This document shows, in pieces, positions 8,941-17,394 of a stretch of 64,000 bases of DNA. The DNA comes from G963665925 sp050596425 (GTDB lineage: Bacteria > Bacillota > Clostridia > Peptostreptococcales > Acidaminobacteraceae), in contig NZ_CP192292.1 in the NCBI RefSeq assembly GCF_050596425.1, positions 3,038,001-3,102,000 on the forward strand. Direction: 5' to 3'. The notes under the pieces were generated by a model that was given only the letters and a program-made list of their open reading frames with translations, did not search any database and was not told the origin of the DNA. Both the position numbers and the translations under genes were made by a program. Each line of letters opens with the position of its first letter. The first letter of the stretch is position 1.

Positions 8941-9163
8941 ACTTTTTTTAAAACGAATCCACACATCCATGTGTTTTCAACGCGTTACAGATTTTTAAAC
9001 CATCAATATTTTTGTTCAGTTTAAGCCCACAATTCAAACAATAAACCCGTCAGGAAAGTCTCAGCAATCTACTTTCCAATTTTCCTAGCCAGTTCATAAG
9101 GCGTATCTTAATTTACTGTCTCAAGTGAAGTCTCAAACAAATCGGACCAACAAGGTTTTCTTT

Positions 9164-9382
9164 CTAAAAAAAAGAGCAGTCAAAACCTTGTCCCCTTTTA
9201 AGAGCCTGTTTTAACTGCTGATTCTTCTTTCCTTTACGATTATAAGTTTTCTTACTTTCATGGACCCCTGTACCACTTTTCACAAGGTCATTATGCCTTC
9301 CCAGTTTGTTGGCTGACTTTTCAACAAGACTTTTACCACTGATTGTTCCCACGTTTACGGGGTTTTTCTTTTTACGACTCAT
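9164..9382 (-). CDS. Small basic protein, probable ArfA/BrfA-type alternative ribosome-rescue factor
   Basis: A 72-residue, strongly basic protein (MSRKKKNPVNVGT start) with the segment GVHESKKTYNRKGKKNQQLK, resembling the KGxxSYxRKGK segment of ArfA-type ribosome-rescue factors. ArfA and the Bacillus factor BrfA recruit a release factor to ribosomes stalled on mRNAs without a stop codon, as backup to tmRNA. The defining feature is regulatory: a strong intrinsic terminator lies inside the last 18 codons and its U-tract is immediately before the TAG stop. Most transcripts should therefore end without a stop codon, exactly the arrangement that makes these factors self-regulating. The ATG follows AAAGGAGTGATACG. 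The family call is inference from the motif plus gene architecture. Confidence 0.75.
   Translation of the reverse strand: MSRKKKNPVNVGTISGKSLVEKSANKLGRHNDLVKSGTGVHESKKTYNRKGKKNQQLKQALKRGQGFDCSFF
9166..9219 (-). terminator. Intrinsic terminator inside the coding region of the ribosome-rescue candidate
   Basis: In the mRNA, AGCAGTTAAAAC (9219-9208) pairs over 12 bp, with one G-U, to GUUUUGACUGCU (9186-9175). One C and eight U (9173-9166) follow. The U-tract encodes the last two Phe codons, directly before TAG (9166-9164), so terminated transcripts lack the stop codon. A second potential stem, CAAGGUUUU (9190-9182) with AAAACCUUG (9159-9151), would form only in read-through RNA and overlaps the terminator's 3' arm. 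Confidence 0.9.
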
Positions 9383-9407
9383 CGTATCACTCCTTTGTAC
9401 TTTTCAG

Positions 9408-9490
9408 GCGCTTGCAAAATTACAGATTTACATCCTCGTCATACCATATATAGATTTTTTTGACCTTTGAATGATATTTTGCAAGTCGCT
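9408..9490. repeat. MITE-like dispersed repeat, copy 1
   Basis: An 83-base element with inverted ends: CTTGCAAAAT near the left end and ATTTTGCAAG near the right end form a perfect 10-bp match. A second, longer copy lies at 24464-24577, sharing a 22-base left block and a 19-base right block. It starts 26 bases upstream of the ribosome-rescue candidate's start and may carry its promoter. No transposase or clear target duplication was found. Confidence 0.7.
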
Positions 9491-9538
9491 TACTTTAAAA
9501 CCAGTAATCTTTATCATTAAACTTTTTTTAACGACATC

Positions 9539-9871
9539 TTATTCTAGCATATGTATCTGACTTTTGTAAAATCGTTCTTGAAATTCAACAAGGGCTTCAA
9601 CTTGGTCTTTGTTGTACCTTCCCTTGTTTTTTGAAACGACAAGCTTAAACTCAACATCATCCGACCTTGATATTTGTGCAATAACATAGCCTTCAAAACT
9701 TTCAAGGGGCTGAAACTCTCCAATAACATATGCATCCACTTCTTCACCATCACCAGCCATGGTCCCTTCTATATAACCATAATTGATCGGATAGATCAGT
9801 TCATACTCCGGGTGTTTTGACCCCAGGGGCCGATCCATTATAACCCTTACCCATTTTCCTAAAAACTCCAT
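9539..9871 (-). CDS. Small inorganic pyrophosphatase-family protein
   Basis: The start at 9871 (MEFLGKWVRVIMDRPLGSKH) has AAGGA 8 bases upstream. The longer frame to 9946 adds a segment without homologous character. The 110-residue protein matches a short version of family I inorganic pyrophosphatase: the PLGSKHPEYELIYPINYGYI segment followed by GDGEEVDAYVIG, corresponding to the DxDxxD metal site with the middle position as Glu. It would hydrolyse pyrophosphate in the cytoplasm, but it is shorter than the canonical 160-175 residue enzyme and activity is not certain. Confidence 0.8.
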   Translation of the reverse strand: MEFLGKWVRVIMDRPLGSKHPEYELIYPINYGYIEGTMAGDGEEVDAYVIGEFQPLESFEGYVIAQISRSDDVEFKLVVSKNKGRYNKDQVEALVEFQERFYKSQIHMLE

Positions 9872-9976
9872 AAAGACCATCCTTAAATCACCACGCATGC
9901 CGACAACGAAAACAAACCGGGATATACGTGACACGACACATCTCACAACATCCCGGAATTTTAACTTATTGATCTT

Positions 9977-10798
9977 TTAAATTGAAAACTCAAACAATTT
10001 ATACTCGTAGGCTTTCACATACCCCATTTTTTCCGCCAGGGCCCTTGAGCCTTCGTTTTTCTCCATACAGTCCCAATATAAATCAAGATCTGTTTTCTCT
10101 GCAGTTTTTACAAATTCAGCCACTGCAGCAGTTGCAAGTCCCTTTTTTCTATAACTTTCATTTGTTACAATATGAGACTGGACTTCACTGCCGTCATAAG
10201 AGCTGGCAGTGCAAGAGCATACAGCTGTGTTTTCATGAACAATGCAATACCCTATACCATTCTCGCTGAACTTTTGAGCGCTTCCCCACCAGTCATTGAC
10301 ACTTTCTTTAACAAGACTCAGGTCTAATTCTGTCCTTTCAAACAAGTCTTTGTTAACAGTATGAACTTCGTAGGCCTTGTCAAGCTGGACACTTAACTCG
10401 CCATCCGCCATTGAGGCAGGCCGTTTGTATACATATTGTTTTGTAATACTTAGATCACGTTCAGAGAAAATCTCCATGAGTTTGTCTTCCCAAGCTTGAC
10501 TGGTTCCGCTAAACTCAAACGTGCTTAATTCCATTTTTCTAGCTCTTGGTGCTATGATGTATTTTATATATGTGTTTAAGTAATTGTTAAAACTCTCACT
10601 ATCGGTCTTTCCTAAGAAATAAAATCCTTTAATGCCTTTTGACCAAACCATTGCAGCTTGTGGCTCCATTACGTTGTCAACAAATACCCAGCCTGGATTG
10701 TACCCTTCCACAACGGCTTTCACTTCTAAGTTTACTCGTTCTCCATCTAATAAATGCGAAATGCTTTTAAATTGAGACGGATTTAATTCAAAAATCAT
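9977..10798 (-). CDS. GNAT-family N-acetyltransferase (two-domain GNAT_acetyltran type)
   Basis: This 273-residue protein has an N-terminal half of the type found in the GNAT_acetyltran (PF12746-like) family (GWVFVDN, KGFYFLGK). The C-terminal acetyl-CoA-binding half has IVTNESYRKKGLATAAVAEF, in which RKKGLA is the pyrophosphate-binding loop, followed by WDCMEKNEGSRALAEKMGY. The substrate is unknown. The ATG follows GGGGGTGGCAAT. It stands alone between the pyrophosphatase and a second, unrelated GNAT gene. Confidence 0.85.
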   Translation of the reverse strand: MIFELNPSQFKSISHLLDGERVNLEVKAVVEGYNPGWVFVDNVMEPQAAMVWSKGIKGFYFLGKTDSESFNNYLNTYIKYIIAPRARKMELSTFEFSGTSQAWEDKLMEIFSERDLSITKQYVYKRPASMADGELSVQLDKAYEVHTVNKDLFERTELDLSLVKESVNDWWGSAQKFSENGIGYCIVHENTAVCSCTASSYDGSEVQSHIVTNESYRKKGLATAAVAEFVKTAEKTDLDLYWDCMEKNEGSRALAEKMGYVKAYEYKLFEFSI

Positions 10799-10915
10799 AT
10801 TGCCACCCCCTGAACATAGCCTCTGTAGTTATATTCTACCATATCACACCGCACTTTATTACCTATAGTTTAACTCTACAGCATGTTTTTACACAGAAAT
10901 TTTATCTAAGTTTTA

Positions 10916-11485
10916 TCAATCTATCAAAAGACCAACATATTCATTTCTTAAGAGTGAATGCATAACAAGATCCTGGAAGCGTTCTCTAAAATATGCATAC
11001 TCGCGTAAGAGTCCCTCCTCTTTAAAGCCTAACCCTTCCAAAGCCTTGTGAGAGGCTGTATTTTCTGGATAGACAAGGGCTTCAATTCGATTTAAACCCA
11101 TCATGCCAAAGCCAAACTCTAGCATGGCGCCAATCGCCTCCGTAATATACCCTCTGTTCCAATGGTCGGCTGATAATTCATAGCCAATTTCAGCCCTATA
11201 GTTCCTTTTTTGCATATTATGAAAACCACATGTGCCTATAAAAACTTGACTCTCTTTGAGGGTGATGCCCCACCTTATAGATTTTTCTTCATCAAAACCA
11301 TCTCTAAATGACAGGATTAGATTCTCCGCTTGTTTTAGCTCGTTAATCGGAAACATACCATAGTATTTCATTACGGTCTCAGATGAAAATATCTTATAAA
11401 GGGCACCTAGGTCTTCTAAATTTATTTCTCGCATAATCAACCTATCTGTTTCAATGACAGGAAAATAATCAAACTCAAACTCCAA
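10916..11485 (-). CDS. RimJ/RimL-type GNAT N-acetyltransferase
   Basis: A 189-residue protein with the layout of the RimJ/RimL acetyltransferase family: the IETDRLIMREI start, a central RAEIGYELSADHWNRGYITEA segment (acetyl-CoA loop), and the C-terminal NTASHKALEGLGFKEEGLLR motif. Such enzymes acetylate protein N-termini, small molecules or antibiotics, and the substrate cannot be told from sequence. The start is TTG at 11485, supported by AGAGGGG 6 bases upstream. Confidence 0.88.
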   Translation of the reverse strand: MEFEFDYFPVIETDRLIMREINLEDLGALYKIFSSETVMKYYGMFPINELKQAENLILSFRDGFDEEKSIRWGITLKESQVFIGTCGFHNMQKRNYRAEIGYELSADHWNRGYITEAIGAMLEFGFGMMGLNRIEALVYPENTASHKALEGLGFKEEGLLREYAYFRERFQDLVMHSLLRNEYVGLLID

Positions 11486-11534
11486 GTTTTGCCCCTCTTT
11501 CTTTTGTTCACTCGAGAACTTTACATACGTATTC

Positions 11535-13298
11535 CTAATCTGTCAGTAAGCGCATGTACTCAGGATAAGACACGCCATATGTTTTCTCCCAGTACTGATC
11601 GAACTTTCCGTTGGCCTTCATAGCCTCCATGTATTTGGTCAAAATGGATGCAAGCACATCGTCGTCTTTTTTTACAGCCCACCCTAAAAATTGAGTTTGG
11701 CTGGCTTGCAGGACAATTTCTAGGTCAGGATAGTCCCTTAAAATCAAGAAAGCTAGGTCACTGTCAGTGATTGTTACATCTGCAAGTCCATCTACAACGG
11801 CCTCAAAGGCCCCGACATCATTCACCACGTCATAAATTCCCACATTAATCCCATATTCTTTAATAATATTATTGAGGATAACTTCATAGGATGTGTCTCT
11901 ATTAAGAGCCACCGTCATACCATCTAGATCTTTCATATTCTCTATTTGAGACCCCTTTTTCTGTACGATAACTGTGCTGACAGGCACCCCTTCAATTTGA
12001 TTTAGAATCTGGCTTCTCCAAGGAAGATGTGTCAGATTGTCAGCATAAATATCCACTTCATTAAAGAGATCAGGCACATAGAAATAGTCGCTATTTGTCT
12101 TTACTTGCTCAGGTGTTTCACCATCCTTCCAAAAAAATCTTGTAAACTGGTCGATAATGACCATCTCTAAATCTACACCGATAACCTTTGCAAAGTCTTC
12201 AGCAAGCAAATAGTTATATCCTGTCTGAACCTCAGCATCAGGATTGTAACCGACCACATTATTTTGAAGTGCAATACGCACGGCGCCACGTTTTCTCAAA
12301 CCATCAATATACGCCAGCTCTTCCCTGGTTAGGTTCATAGCCTCAATAATGCTTGCATCTTTTAAGATCAACGTATAATACTCATAAAAACTAATATCAT
12401 AATCCGTTAGCCAAAGATCATTGATAATGCCCCTATCAATAAGCACATCCATATACTTAGTAAGTATCGATGTCAATTCAGGGGTATCTTTTGAAACGGC
12501 CCAGCCAACAAATTTCACATCTGTCACAGGAATACCGACCTCAATATTACTTAGCTTTTTTGCCTCTAAAAAAGCCCTGTTACTGTCCATAATTGTAAAG
12601 TCAGCCCTTTTTTCATCTACTGCGGTTAGGGCATCAAAAATTGTATCCACATAAACATACTTCAGACGAATACCATAGGTCTGTTCAATATCTGTAAATG
12701 TTGACATGTAAGAAGAAACAGATTGGACCGCTACAGTCTTGTCATTCATGTCATATATGTTTTCTATATCAATATCAGGTTGATGGATAACCAATTCTCG
12801 AATTGGGGTAAAGCCTATAAAATCCATAAGTTTTTCTCGCCAAGGAATCTGAGTGAGGGTATCAACGTAGATATCGACTTCCTCAAAAAGATCAGGCTTG
12901 TAAACCACATTTGGATCCGTTTTTACAGTTTCATCAAAAACCCCATCCTTGTAGAAAAAAACTTCAATATTATCGACAATTGTCACATCCAGATCAACGC
13001 CCACATCATCTGCAAACTTTCTAATGGTATTATAATTAAATCCTTTGTAATCGCCATTAGAGCTATTAAGCACAGTCTCTATCTCGCGGGAAGCAATCTT
13101 TAACACACCCCCATTTTGAAGGGCTTCTAGGTAAGCGGCTTCTTTGTCTGTCAAATCCAGTTCATCAACAATACTCGGTTTCTTATCAAGGGTTTGTGTC
13201 GTTGGTTCATCCATCTTCACATCATTAACTTCAGGCTGGGTGCATCCTGAAAACACCAGCACAAATACGAACATAATCATCATCATTTTTTTAGTCAT
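11535..13298 (-). CDS. Lipoprotein with two tandem solute-binding (SBP family 3) domains
   Basis: A signal peptide ending in the lipobox VFSGC is followed by two clearly duplicated halves. The first (about residues 45-300) has FFYKDG, DLFEEVDIYVDTLTQIPWR and GWAVSKD. The second (about 335-585) has FFWKDG, DLFNEVDIYADNLTHLPWR and GWAVKKD. Each half ends with the FxxYWEKTYG/ISFYEYY-type C-terminus of extracellular solute-binding domains. The start at 13298 has AAAGGA at good spacing, while the ATG at 13307 is too close. The gene overlaps the preceding sensor kinase by 8 bases, so it probably serves as that kinase's ligand-binding partner rather than as a transporter component; no permease or ATPase is nearby. 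Confidence 0.9.
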   Translation of the reverse strand: MTKKMMMIMFVFVLVFSGCTQPEVNDVKMDEPTTQTLDKKPSIVDELDLTDKEAAYLEALQNGGVLKIASREIETVLNSSNGDYKGFNYNTIRKFADDVGVDLDVTIVDNIEVFFYKDGVFDETVKTDPNVVYKPDLFEEVDIYVDTLTQIPWREKLMDFIGFTPIRELVIHQPDIDIENIYDMNDKTVAVQSVSSYMSTFTDIEQTYGIRLKYVYVDTIFDALTAVDEKRADFTIMDSNRAFLEAKKLSNIEVGIPVTDVKFVGWAVSKDTPELTSILTKYMDVLIDRGIINDLWLTDYDISFYEYYTLILKDASIIEAMNLTREELAYIDGLRKRGAVRIALQNNVVGYNPDAEVQTGYNYLLAEDFAKVIGVDLEMVIIDQFTRFFWKDGETPEQVKTNSDYFYVPDLFNEVDIYADNLTHLPWRSQILNQIEGVPVSTVIVQKKGSQIENMKDLDGMTVALNRDTSYEVILNNIIKEYGINVGIYDVVNDVGAFEAVVDGLADVTITDSDLAFLILRDYPDLEIVLQASQTQFLGWAVKKDDDVLASILTKYMEAMKANGKFDQYWEKTYGVSYPEYMRLLTD

Positions 13299-14943
13299 AT
13301 GAAACATCCTTTACTATTGATGGCAACACTAAGGTGAATCGCATGCCTTCACCACTTTGACTCATTGCTGATATTTTTCCCTTTAAAACACCCGTTACCA
13401 GGTTGTAGACAATATTCAGACCCAAACCACTCGTGCCAGCTCCCAGTCGACTGGTATAGAAGGGTTCGAATATCCTGTGGACATTTTCCTCATTCATGCC
13501 TTGACCATCATCTTCGTACACGATTGTCACATATTTTCCTTCGTGACGCAGGTATATTTTTATTTCGCCTTCTTCTTTCTTGCTGAAGCCATGCTGTATA
13601 GAATTCATTATAAAATGAGTGACCACTTGCGTTATGGCCCCAGGATAACTATACATTTCAACTGGTTTGTCATAGTCAAGAGTCACCCTATGATTGCCTT
13701 TACGCAACAAGACATTCATATTTTGAATAAGGGCCTCCAGGTTGTGCGTCAGTTCAAACTCTTTCTTTTCCTCTTGAGTCTGATCCACAGCAAGGAGTTT
13801 AAAACTATTGACCATGCTCGAAGCATTATTAAGATTATCTAAAATGAGATTTGAAGACCGTTTTATGTCTTGTAGCTCTATTTCAAACTCACTTTTTTTA
13901 AGTTTGCCTTTAACAAAGAGATCAAGAAGGGCATCAATTTGCATAATTATATATGAAGCCGTCGTTATCCCAACACCAATGGGCGTGTTGAGTTCATGAG
14001 ATATTCCTGAAACAAGGGCCCCAAGTGCCGCAATTTTTCTTGACTCCACCAAATCATCTTGGGCAGCTCTAAGCTGAATAATTGATAACTCTAATTCCTC
14101 ATTGGTCTCTTTTAGCTCGCGGGTTCTCTCTTCAACTCTCTTCTCAAGTTCGATATTCATGACCCTAAGTTCATCAGTCATTTGATTCATACTGTCAAAA
14201 CTATCTTGGATCTTATCTGTCATATCATTAAAGGCACTGGCAAGTTCTTTGAACTCGTCGTTTGTATCAACTTCAACCTTTTTAAGGTAATGACCTTCAC
14301 TAATGGTCTTCACGCCTTCCATTAATATGTCGACAGGTTTTGTCAATTTTGACGTAATATAATAAAGCAAAGTCCCGATTATAAGAACGAGGGCTATAAC
14401 AATCAAAAGCATCTGGTTAATGGATTTGTTAATGGGCCTGTAGATCACTTCTTCTTTCATATAAATTATGACCAACCAGTCCCAAGGTTCAAAGTACTGG
14501 TAATACACTGCATAGTTTTCATTTTCAACACTCTTTGTTGTTTCAACGGGATAGGTCGACAGTCCACTATCACTTACGACACTAGAATAAAGATCTTCAT
14601 AGAAATCTGCATTGAAAACCGTATCGCTTCCCACCACTTTTCGACTCAGTTTCTCATAGATCTGTATGGTGCCATCCGCAAGTTTCAAGTCCATTACAAA
14701 ACTTCTTGCATGGCTTTGGGCATTTTGCCTATAAAACTGTGTGTTGTCAGACCCCAGCCTTTCCACAACAGAATTCTCCTGTTCTAGCTGATTCATAATA
14801 ATTTCAAGATTTCTCTTCATATTTTCAGAATGAAGAAGTCGTGTGCTGGTCGACGTATTCACGACAAAGATATACGCTGTAATTATAACAGGTATAAGAA
14901 TCATCGGAATCGTAATAAGTTGTAATTTTTGCTTTATTCTCAT
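13291..14943 (-). CDS. Membrane sensor histidine kinase (Cache-like sensor, HAMP, HisKA, HATPase)
   Basis: Two transmembrane segments (about residues 12-30 and 180-200) flank an extracellular domain of Cache-like size containing YYQYFEPWDWLVIIYMKEE. Then come a HAMP region, a long coiled coil (about 250-310), the phosphoacceptor box SGISHELNTPIGV, and an ATPase domain with EDDGQGMNEEN and GTSGLGLNIVYNL. The start at 14943 is supported by GGTGAAGCTT. No response regulator lies next to it. The overlapping downstream gene encodes a solute-binding lipoprotein, so sensing probably involves that protein. The output partner must be encoded elsewhere. Confidence 0.9.
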   Translation of the reverse strand: MRIKQKLQLITIPMILIPVIITAYIFVVNTSTSTRLLHSENMKRNLEIIMNQLEQENSVVERLGSDNTQFYRQNAQSHARSFVMDLKLADGTIQIYEKLSRKVVGSDTVFNADFYEDLYSSVVSDSGLSTYPVETTKSVENENYAVYYQYFEPWDWLVIIYMKEEVIYRPINKSINQMLLIVIALVLIIGTLLYYITSKLTKPVDILMEGVKTISEGHYLKKVEVDTNDEFKELASAFNDMTDKIQDSFDSMNQMTDELRVMNIELEKRVEERTRELKETNEELELSIIQLRAAQDDLVESRKIAALGALVSGISHELNTPIGVGITTASYIIMQIDALLDLFVKGKLKKSEFEIELQDIKRSSNLILDNLNNASSMVNSFKLLAVDQTQEEKKEFELTHNLEALIQNMNVLLRKGNHRVTLDYDKPVEMYSYPGAITQVVTHFIMNSIQHGFSKKEEGEIKIYLRHEGKYVTIVYEDDGQGMNEENVHRIFEPFYTSRLGAGTSGLGLNIVYNLVTGVLKGKISAMSQSGEGMRFTLVLPSIVKDVSYD

Positions 14944-15103
14944 AAGCTTCACCAATTTCTGTACTTTTACAATTCTTAATCAATTTTTACCCAATTTCTA
15001 ATTCGAACAATCGCTTTAATACCCTATAAATAGACGGTATTCTTAATTTTATAATATTTTGACTTTCTGCTATACTTATTTCAGTAGCATTTAGGAGGAT
15101 TAT

Positions 15104-16378
15104 ATGACAAAACGGGAAAGAATCCTGGTAGGCGCCATGTTGGTTGCCTTTTTCTCACAACTTTATCTTGACCTGTTAATTGATAACTTTCGAGTCAGCT
15201 GCGGTGTTATAGCTCTCGGGATATTTATATACTCCAACAAGGATATATCAGGCAGGACCATTGGTATAGCCTCAGCCATTTCAACCTTGGTCTGGCGGCT
15301 TCTTGTCCTAGTGCTCTTTGATGGATTTGATGGAACCCTTGTTATTGGATACATTCCTGAAATTTTCTTTTATGTTGGTTATGGTATTTTCATGCAAAAC
15401 ACTGTGCAAAAGCACGAACTTTACTCCTTTGAGCTTTTCTTTCTCTTCTCCGTGGTCTGCGACTACACAATGAATCTTTTAGAAATACTCATTCGAGTCA
15501 CTTGGTTTAAACAATTCTTTTATCAAGATATATTGACCACACTTTTATTTGTGGCTGTGATCCGCGCGGCAATTATCCTTGTCATTCTAATTGTCCTGCG
15601 CTACCAGAAAATTCTTCTCCTTAAAGAGGAGCATGAAGACCGTTACAAAAGACTTCTTTGGCTTAACTCGTTTTTACGGACAGAAATATTCTGGATGGAA
15701 TCCAACATGGACCGTATTGAACAGGTTATGACAAGAGCCTACACACACTTTGAAGACATACGGGATAAAAGAAATGAAGACAAATGGTCTGCTGATGCCG
15801 TCAATATTGCAGGGGCTGTTCATGAGATAAAAAAAGAATACGAGCTGGTTATTCGCGGTGTGAATGACCTCATGGAAAACAAGTATCAAAATCAGTCCAT
15901 GACATTCCAGAGCATACTCACCATACTGGAAGAGCAAATGAAGGCCGAGGCCCTCAGACGAAAGGTTAACGTTCATATTCACATTCAAGGGGGTGCGGAT
16001 TTTCATACAGAAAGACACTTTCAAATTATGTCTGTGTTTAGAAACCTTATAACCAATGCCCTTGACGCAGCTGAAAACAGTGATCATCCTGTTACCATAA
16101 AACTATCCCACTGGACAGAGGGGGACATCCACCGTTTCCAAATTAGCGATAATGGTCCTGGTATTGAAGCGGAAAATATTGCTCTGATTCAAACACCAGG
16201 CTTTTCCACTAAAATCAATTACCAGACTGGACATATCAACCGGGGTTTAGGGTTGACAATCGTATACAGATATATAGAGGATTTATTTGATGGAAGCATC
16301 GATGTACAGTCTAAGCCTGACAAACTAACTTTATTTGACATTAAAATACCTAAAAATCGAATCGAGGTGCAAAAGTGA
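15104..16378 (+). CDS. Membrane sensor histidine kinase, GlnK (YcbA)-like
   Basis: About 170 residues with five to six hydrophobic segments precede a cytoplasmic kinase. The phosphoacceptor segment reads VHEIKKEY, as in the glutamine-sensing kinase GlnK of Bacillus. The ATPase domain has FRNLITNALDAAENS (N box), ISDNGPGIEAEN and GLGLTIVYRY. The ATG follows TTAGGAGGATTAT. The stop overlaps the GTG start of the response regulator gene, and an AGCS-type transporter follows, giving the same arrangement of functions as GlnK-GlnL-GlnT. Glutamine as ligand is inferred from this context only. Confidence 0.85.
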   Translation: MTKRERILVGAMLVAFFSQLYLDLLIDNFRVSCGVIALGIFIYSNKDISGRTIGIASAISTLVWRLLVLVLFDGFDGTLVIGYIPEIFFYVGYGIFMQNTVQKHELYSFELFFLFSVVCDYTMNLLEILIRVTWFKQFFYQDILTTLLFVAVIRAAIILVILIVLRYQKILLLKEEHEDRYKRLLWLNSFLRTEIFWMESNMDRIEQVMTRAYTHFEDIRDKRNEDKWSADAVNIAGAVHEIKKEYELVIRGVNDLMENKYQNQSMTFQSILTILEEQMKAEALRRKVNVHIHIQGGADFHTERHFQIMSVFRNLITNALDAAENSDHPVTIKLSHWTEGDIHRFQISDNGPGIEAENIALIQTPGFSTKINYQTGHINRGLGLTIVYRYIEDLFDGSIDVQSKPDKLTLFDIKIPKNRIEVQK

Positions 16379-17226
16379 AATACTACATTGTCGAAGACGA
16401 TCCAAACATCATACTCATTCTAAAGCAAATAATAGTCGATTGCGACCTCGGTCAAGTCATCGGACACTCCACAGATGGGAAAATAGCCCTTTCGGAAATC
16501 AATAAGTTAAAACCAGACATTGCACTTGTTGACCTATTCATTCCATCTCTTGATGGCATTTCCCTTATACAAAGTATCGATGGTTCTGTGAGTACGATAA
16601 TGATTTCTCAAGTGTCGGCGAAAGACATGATCAGCAAGGCCTATGAAGCTGGTGTGAAATTTTTTATTCAAAAGCCCATCAATGCTGTCGAGGTCCGTTC
16701 CGTCACAAGCCAGGTTAAGACCAACATTGAATCAGAGCGAAAACTCAGCCAGATTCGATCCATGTTCGCCCTTGATGACACATTGAACACAGCTGTATCA
16801 CCCAGAATAGAAGATGATCCAGAAACGGATACAAAAATTGTAACCGCCCTCAAAGATCTAGGTATCATAGGTGAAAATGGAGCTGACAACATTATCAAAT
16901 CTGTGAGCTGGTTGATGAACCATCCCAATGCCCTTAATGAAATGTCCCTAAGCAAGTTCTTTAATCAGTTTAGCGACCATCCACGATCATTCGAACAGCG
17001 TATTCGCCGCACCGCGGCTGTTGCCCTTACAAATCTTGCCGCCATCGGGGTGGAAGACTACAGCAATCCAATTTTTCAAGACTATGCCCATGTTCTATAT
17101 GCCTTCAAAGAAGTTCGCACAGAAATGGATGGTCTGAGAAATAAAAAAGCCATACACGGAAAGGTCAATATACGAAAATTTTTAGAGGGCCTGACCTACC
17201 TCTGTAGCGACTCTTTACAATCATAG
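16375..17226 (+). CDS. Response regulator, GlnL (YcbB)-like
   Basis: The receiver domain occupies residues 1-120 (YYIVEDDPN, IALVDLFIPSLDG, FFIQKPI). The C-terminal part (about 150-283), with FNQFSDHPRSFEQRIRRTAA and YAFKEVRTEMDGLRNKKAIH, matches the YcbB DNA-binding domain rather than the common OmpR or NarL types. In Bacillus subtilis GlnL activates glutaminase and glutamine transporter genes. Here the neighbouring transporter is the obvious target. The GTG start overlaps the kinase stop by 4 bases, indicating translational coupling. Confidence 0.85.
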   Translation: MKYYIVEDDPNIILILKQIIVDCDLGQVIGHSTDGKIALSEINKLKPDIALVDLFIPSLDGISLIQSIDGSVSTIMISQVSAKDMISKAYEAGVKFFIQKPINAVEVRSVTSQVKTNIESERKLSQIRSMFALDDTLNTAVSPRIEDDPETDTKIVTALKDLGIIGENGADNIIKSVSWLMNHPNALNEMSLSKFFNQFSDHPRSFEQRIRRTAAVALTNLAAIGVEDYSNPIFQDYAHVLYAFKEVRTEMDGLRNKKAIHGKVNIRKFLEGLTYLCSDSLQS

Positions 17227-17266
17227 CGCAACACATTAATATGAATTGTCACATTATTTTAATATT

Positions 17267-17309
17267 TTTTGTTACAATTTGAAACCAAACGAAACACCCA
17301 GCTTATACT
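17267..17309 (+). promoter_or_regulatory. Candidate promoter and GlnL-type operator of the AGCS transporter gene
   Basis: TTTTGT (17267-17272), four bases, then ATTTGA (17277-17282) resembles the TTTTGT-N4-TTTTGT direct repeat described for Bacillus GlnL (first half 6/6, second 4/6). It overlaps a possible -35 TTGAAA (17279-17284) with a -10 TTATAC/TATACT at 17303-17309. Spacing is 18-19 bases, typical of an activator-dependent promoter. Confidence 0.45.
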
Positions 17310-17394
17310 TAAAGTATTGAACGACCTACGAAATGCGATTGAAATTTGTCATTTTGCAGGCATCTACAATACAAAAGCATGAGGGGGTGTTTTT

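Noticed and set aside
8970..9160. Possible riboswitch in the long tdh upstream region.
   Set aside because: Only short, isolated stems were found and no conserved aptamer blocks (glycine, SAM, cyclic-di-GMP, T-box) could be recognised.
9539..9946. The long form (135 residues) of the pyrophosphatase-like protein.
   Set aside because: The extra N-terminal residues do not fit the family and lack a ribosome binding site, whereas the ATG at 9871 has AAGGA at 8 bases.
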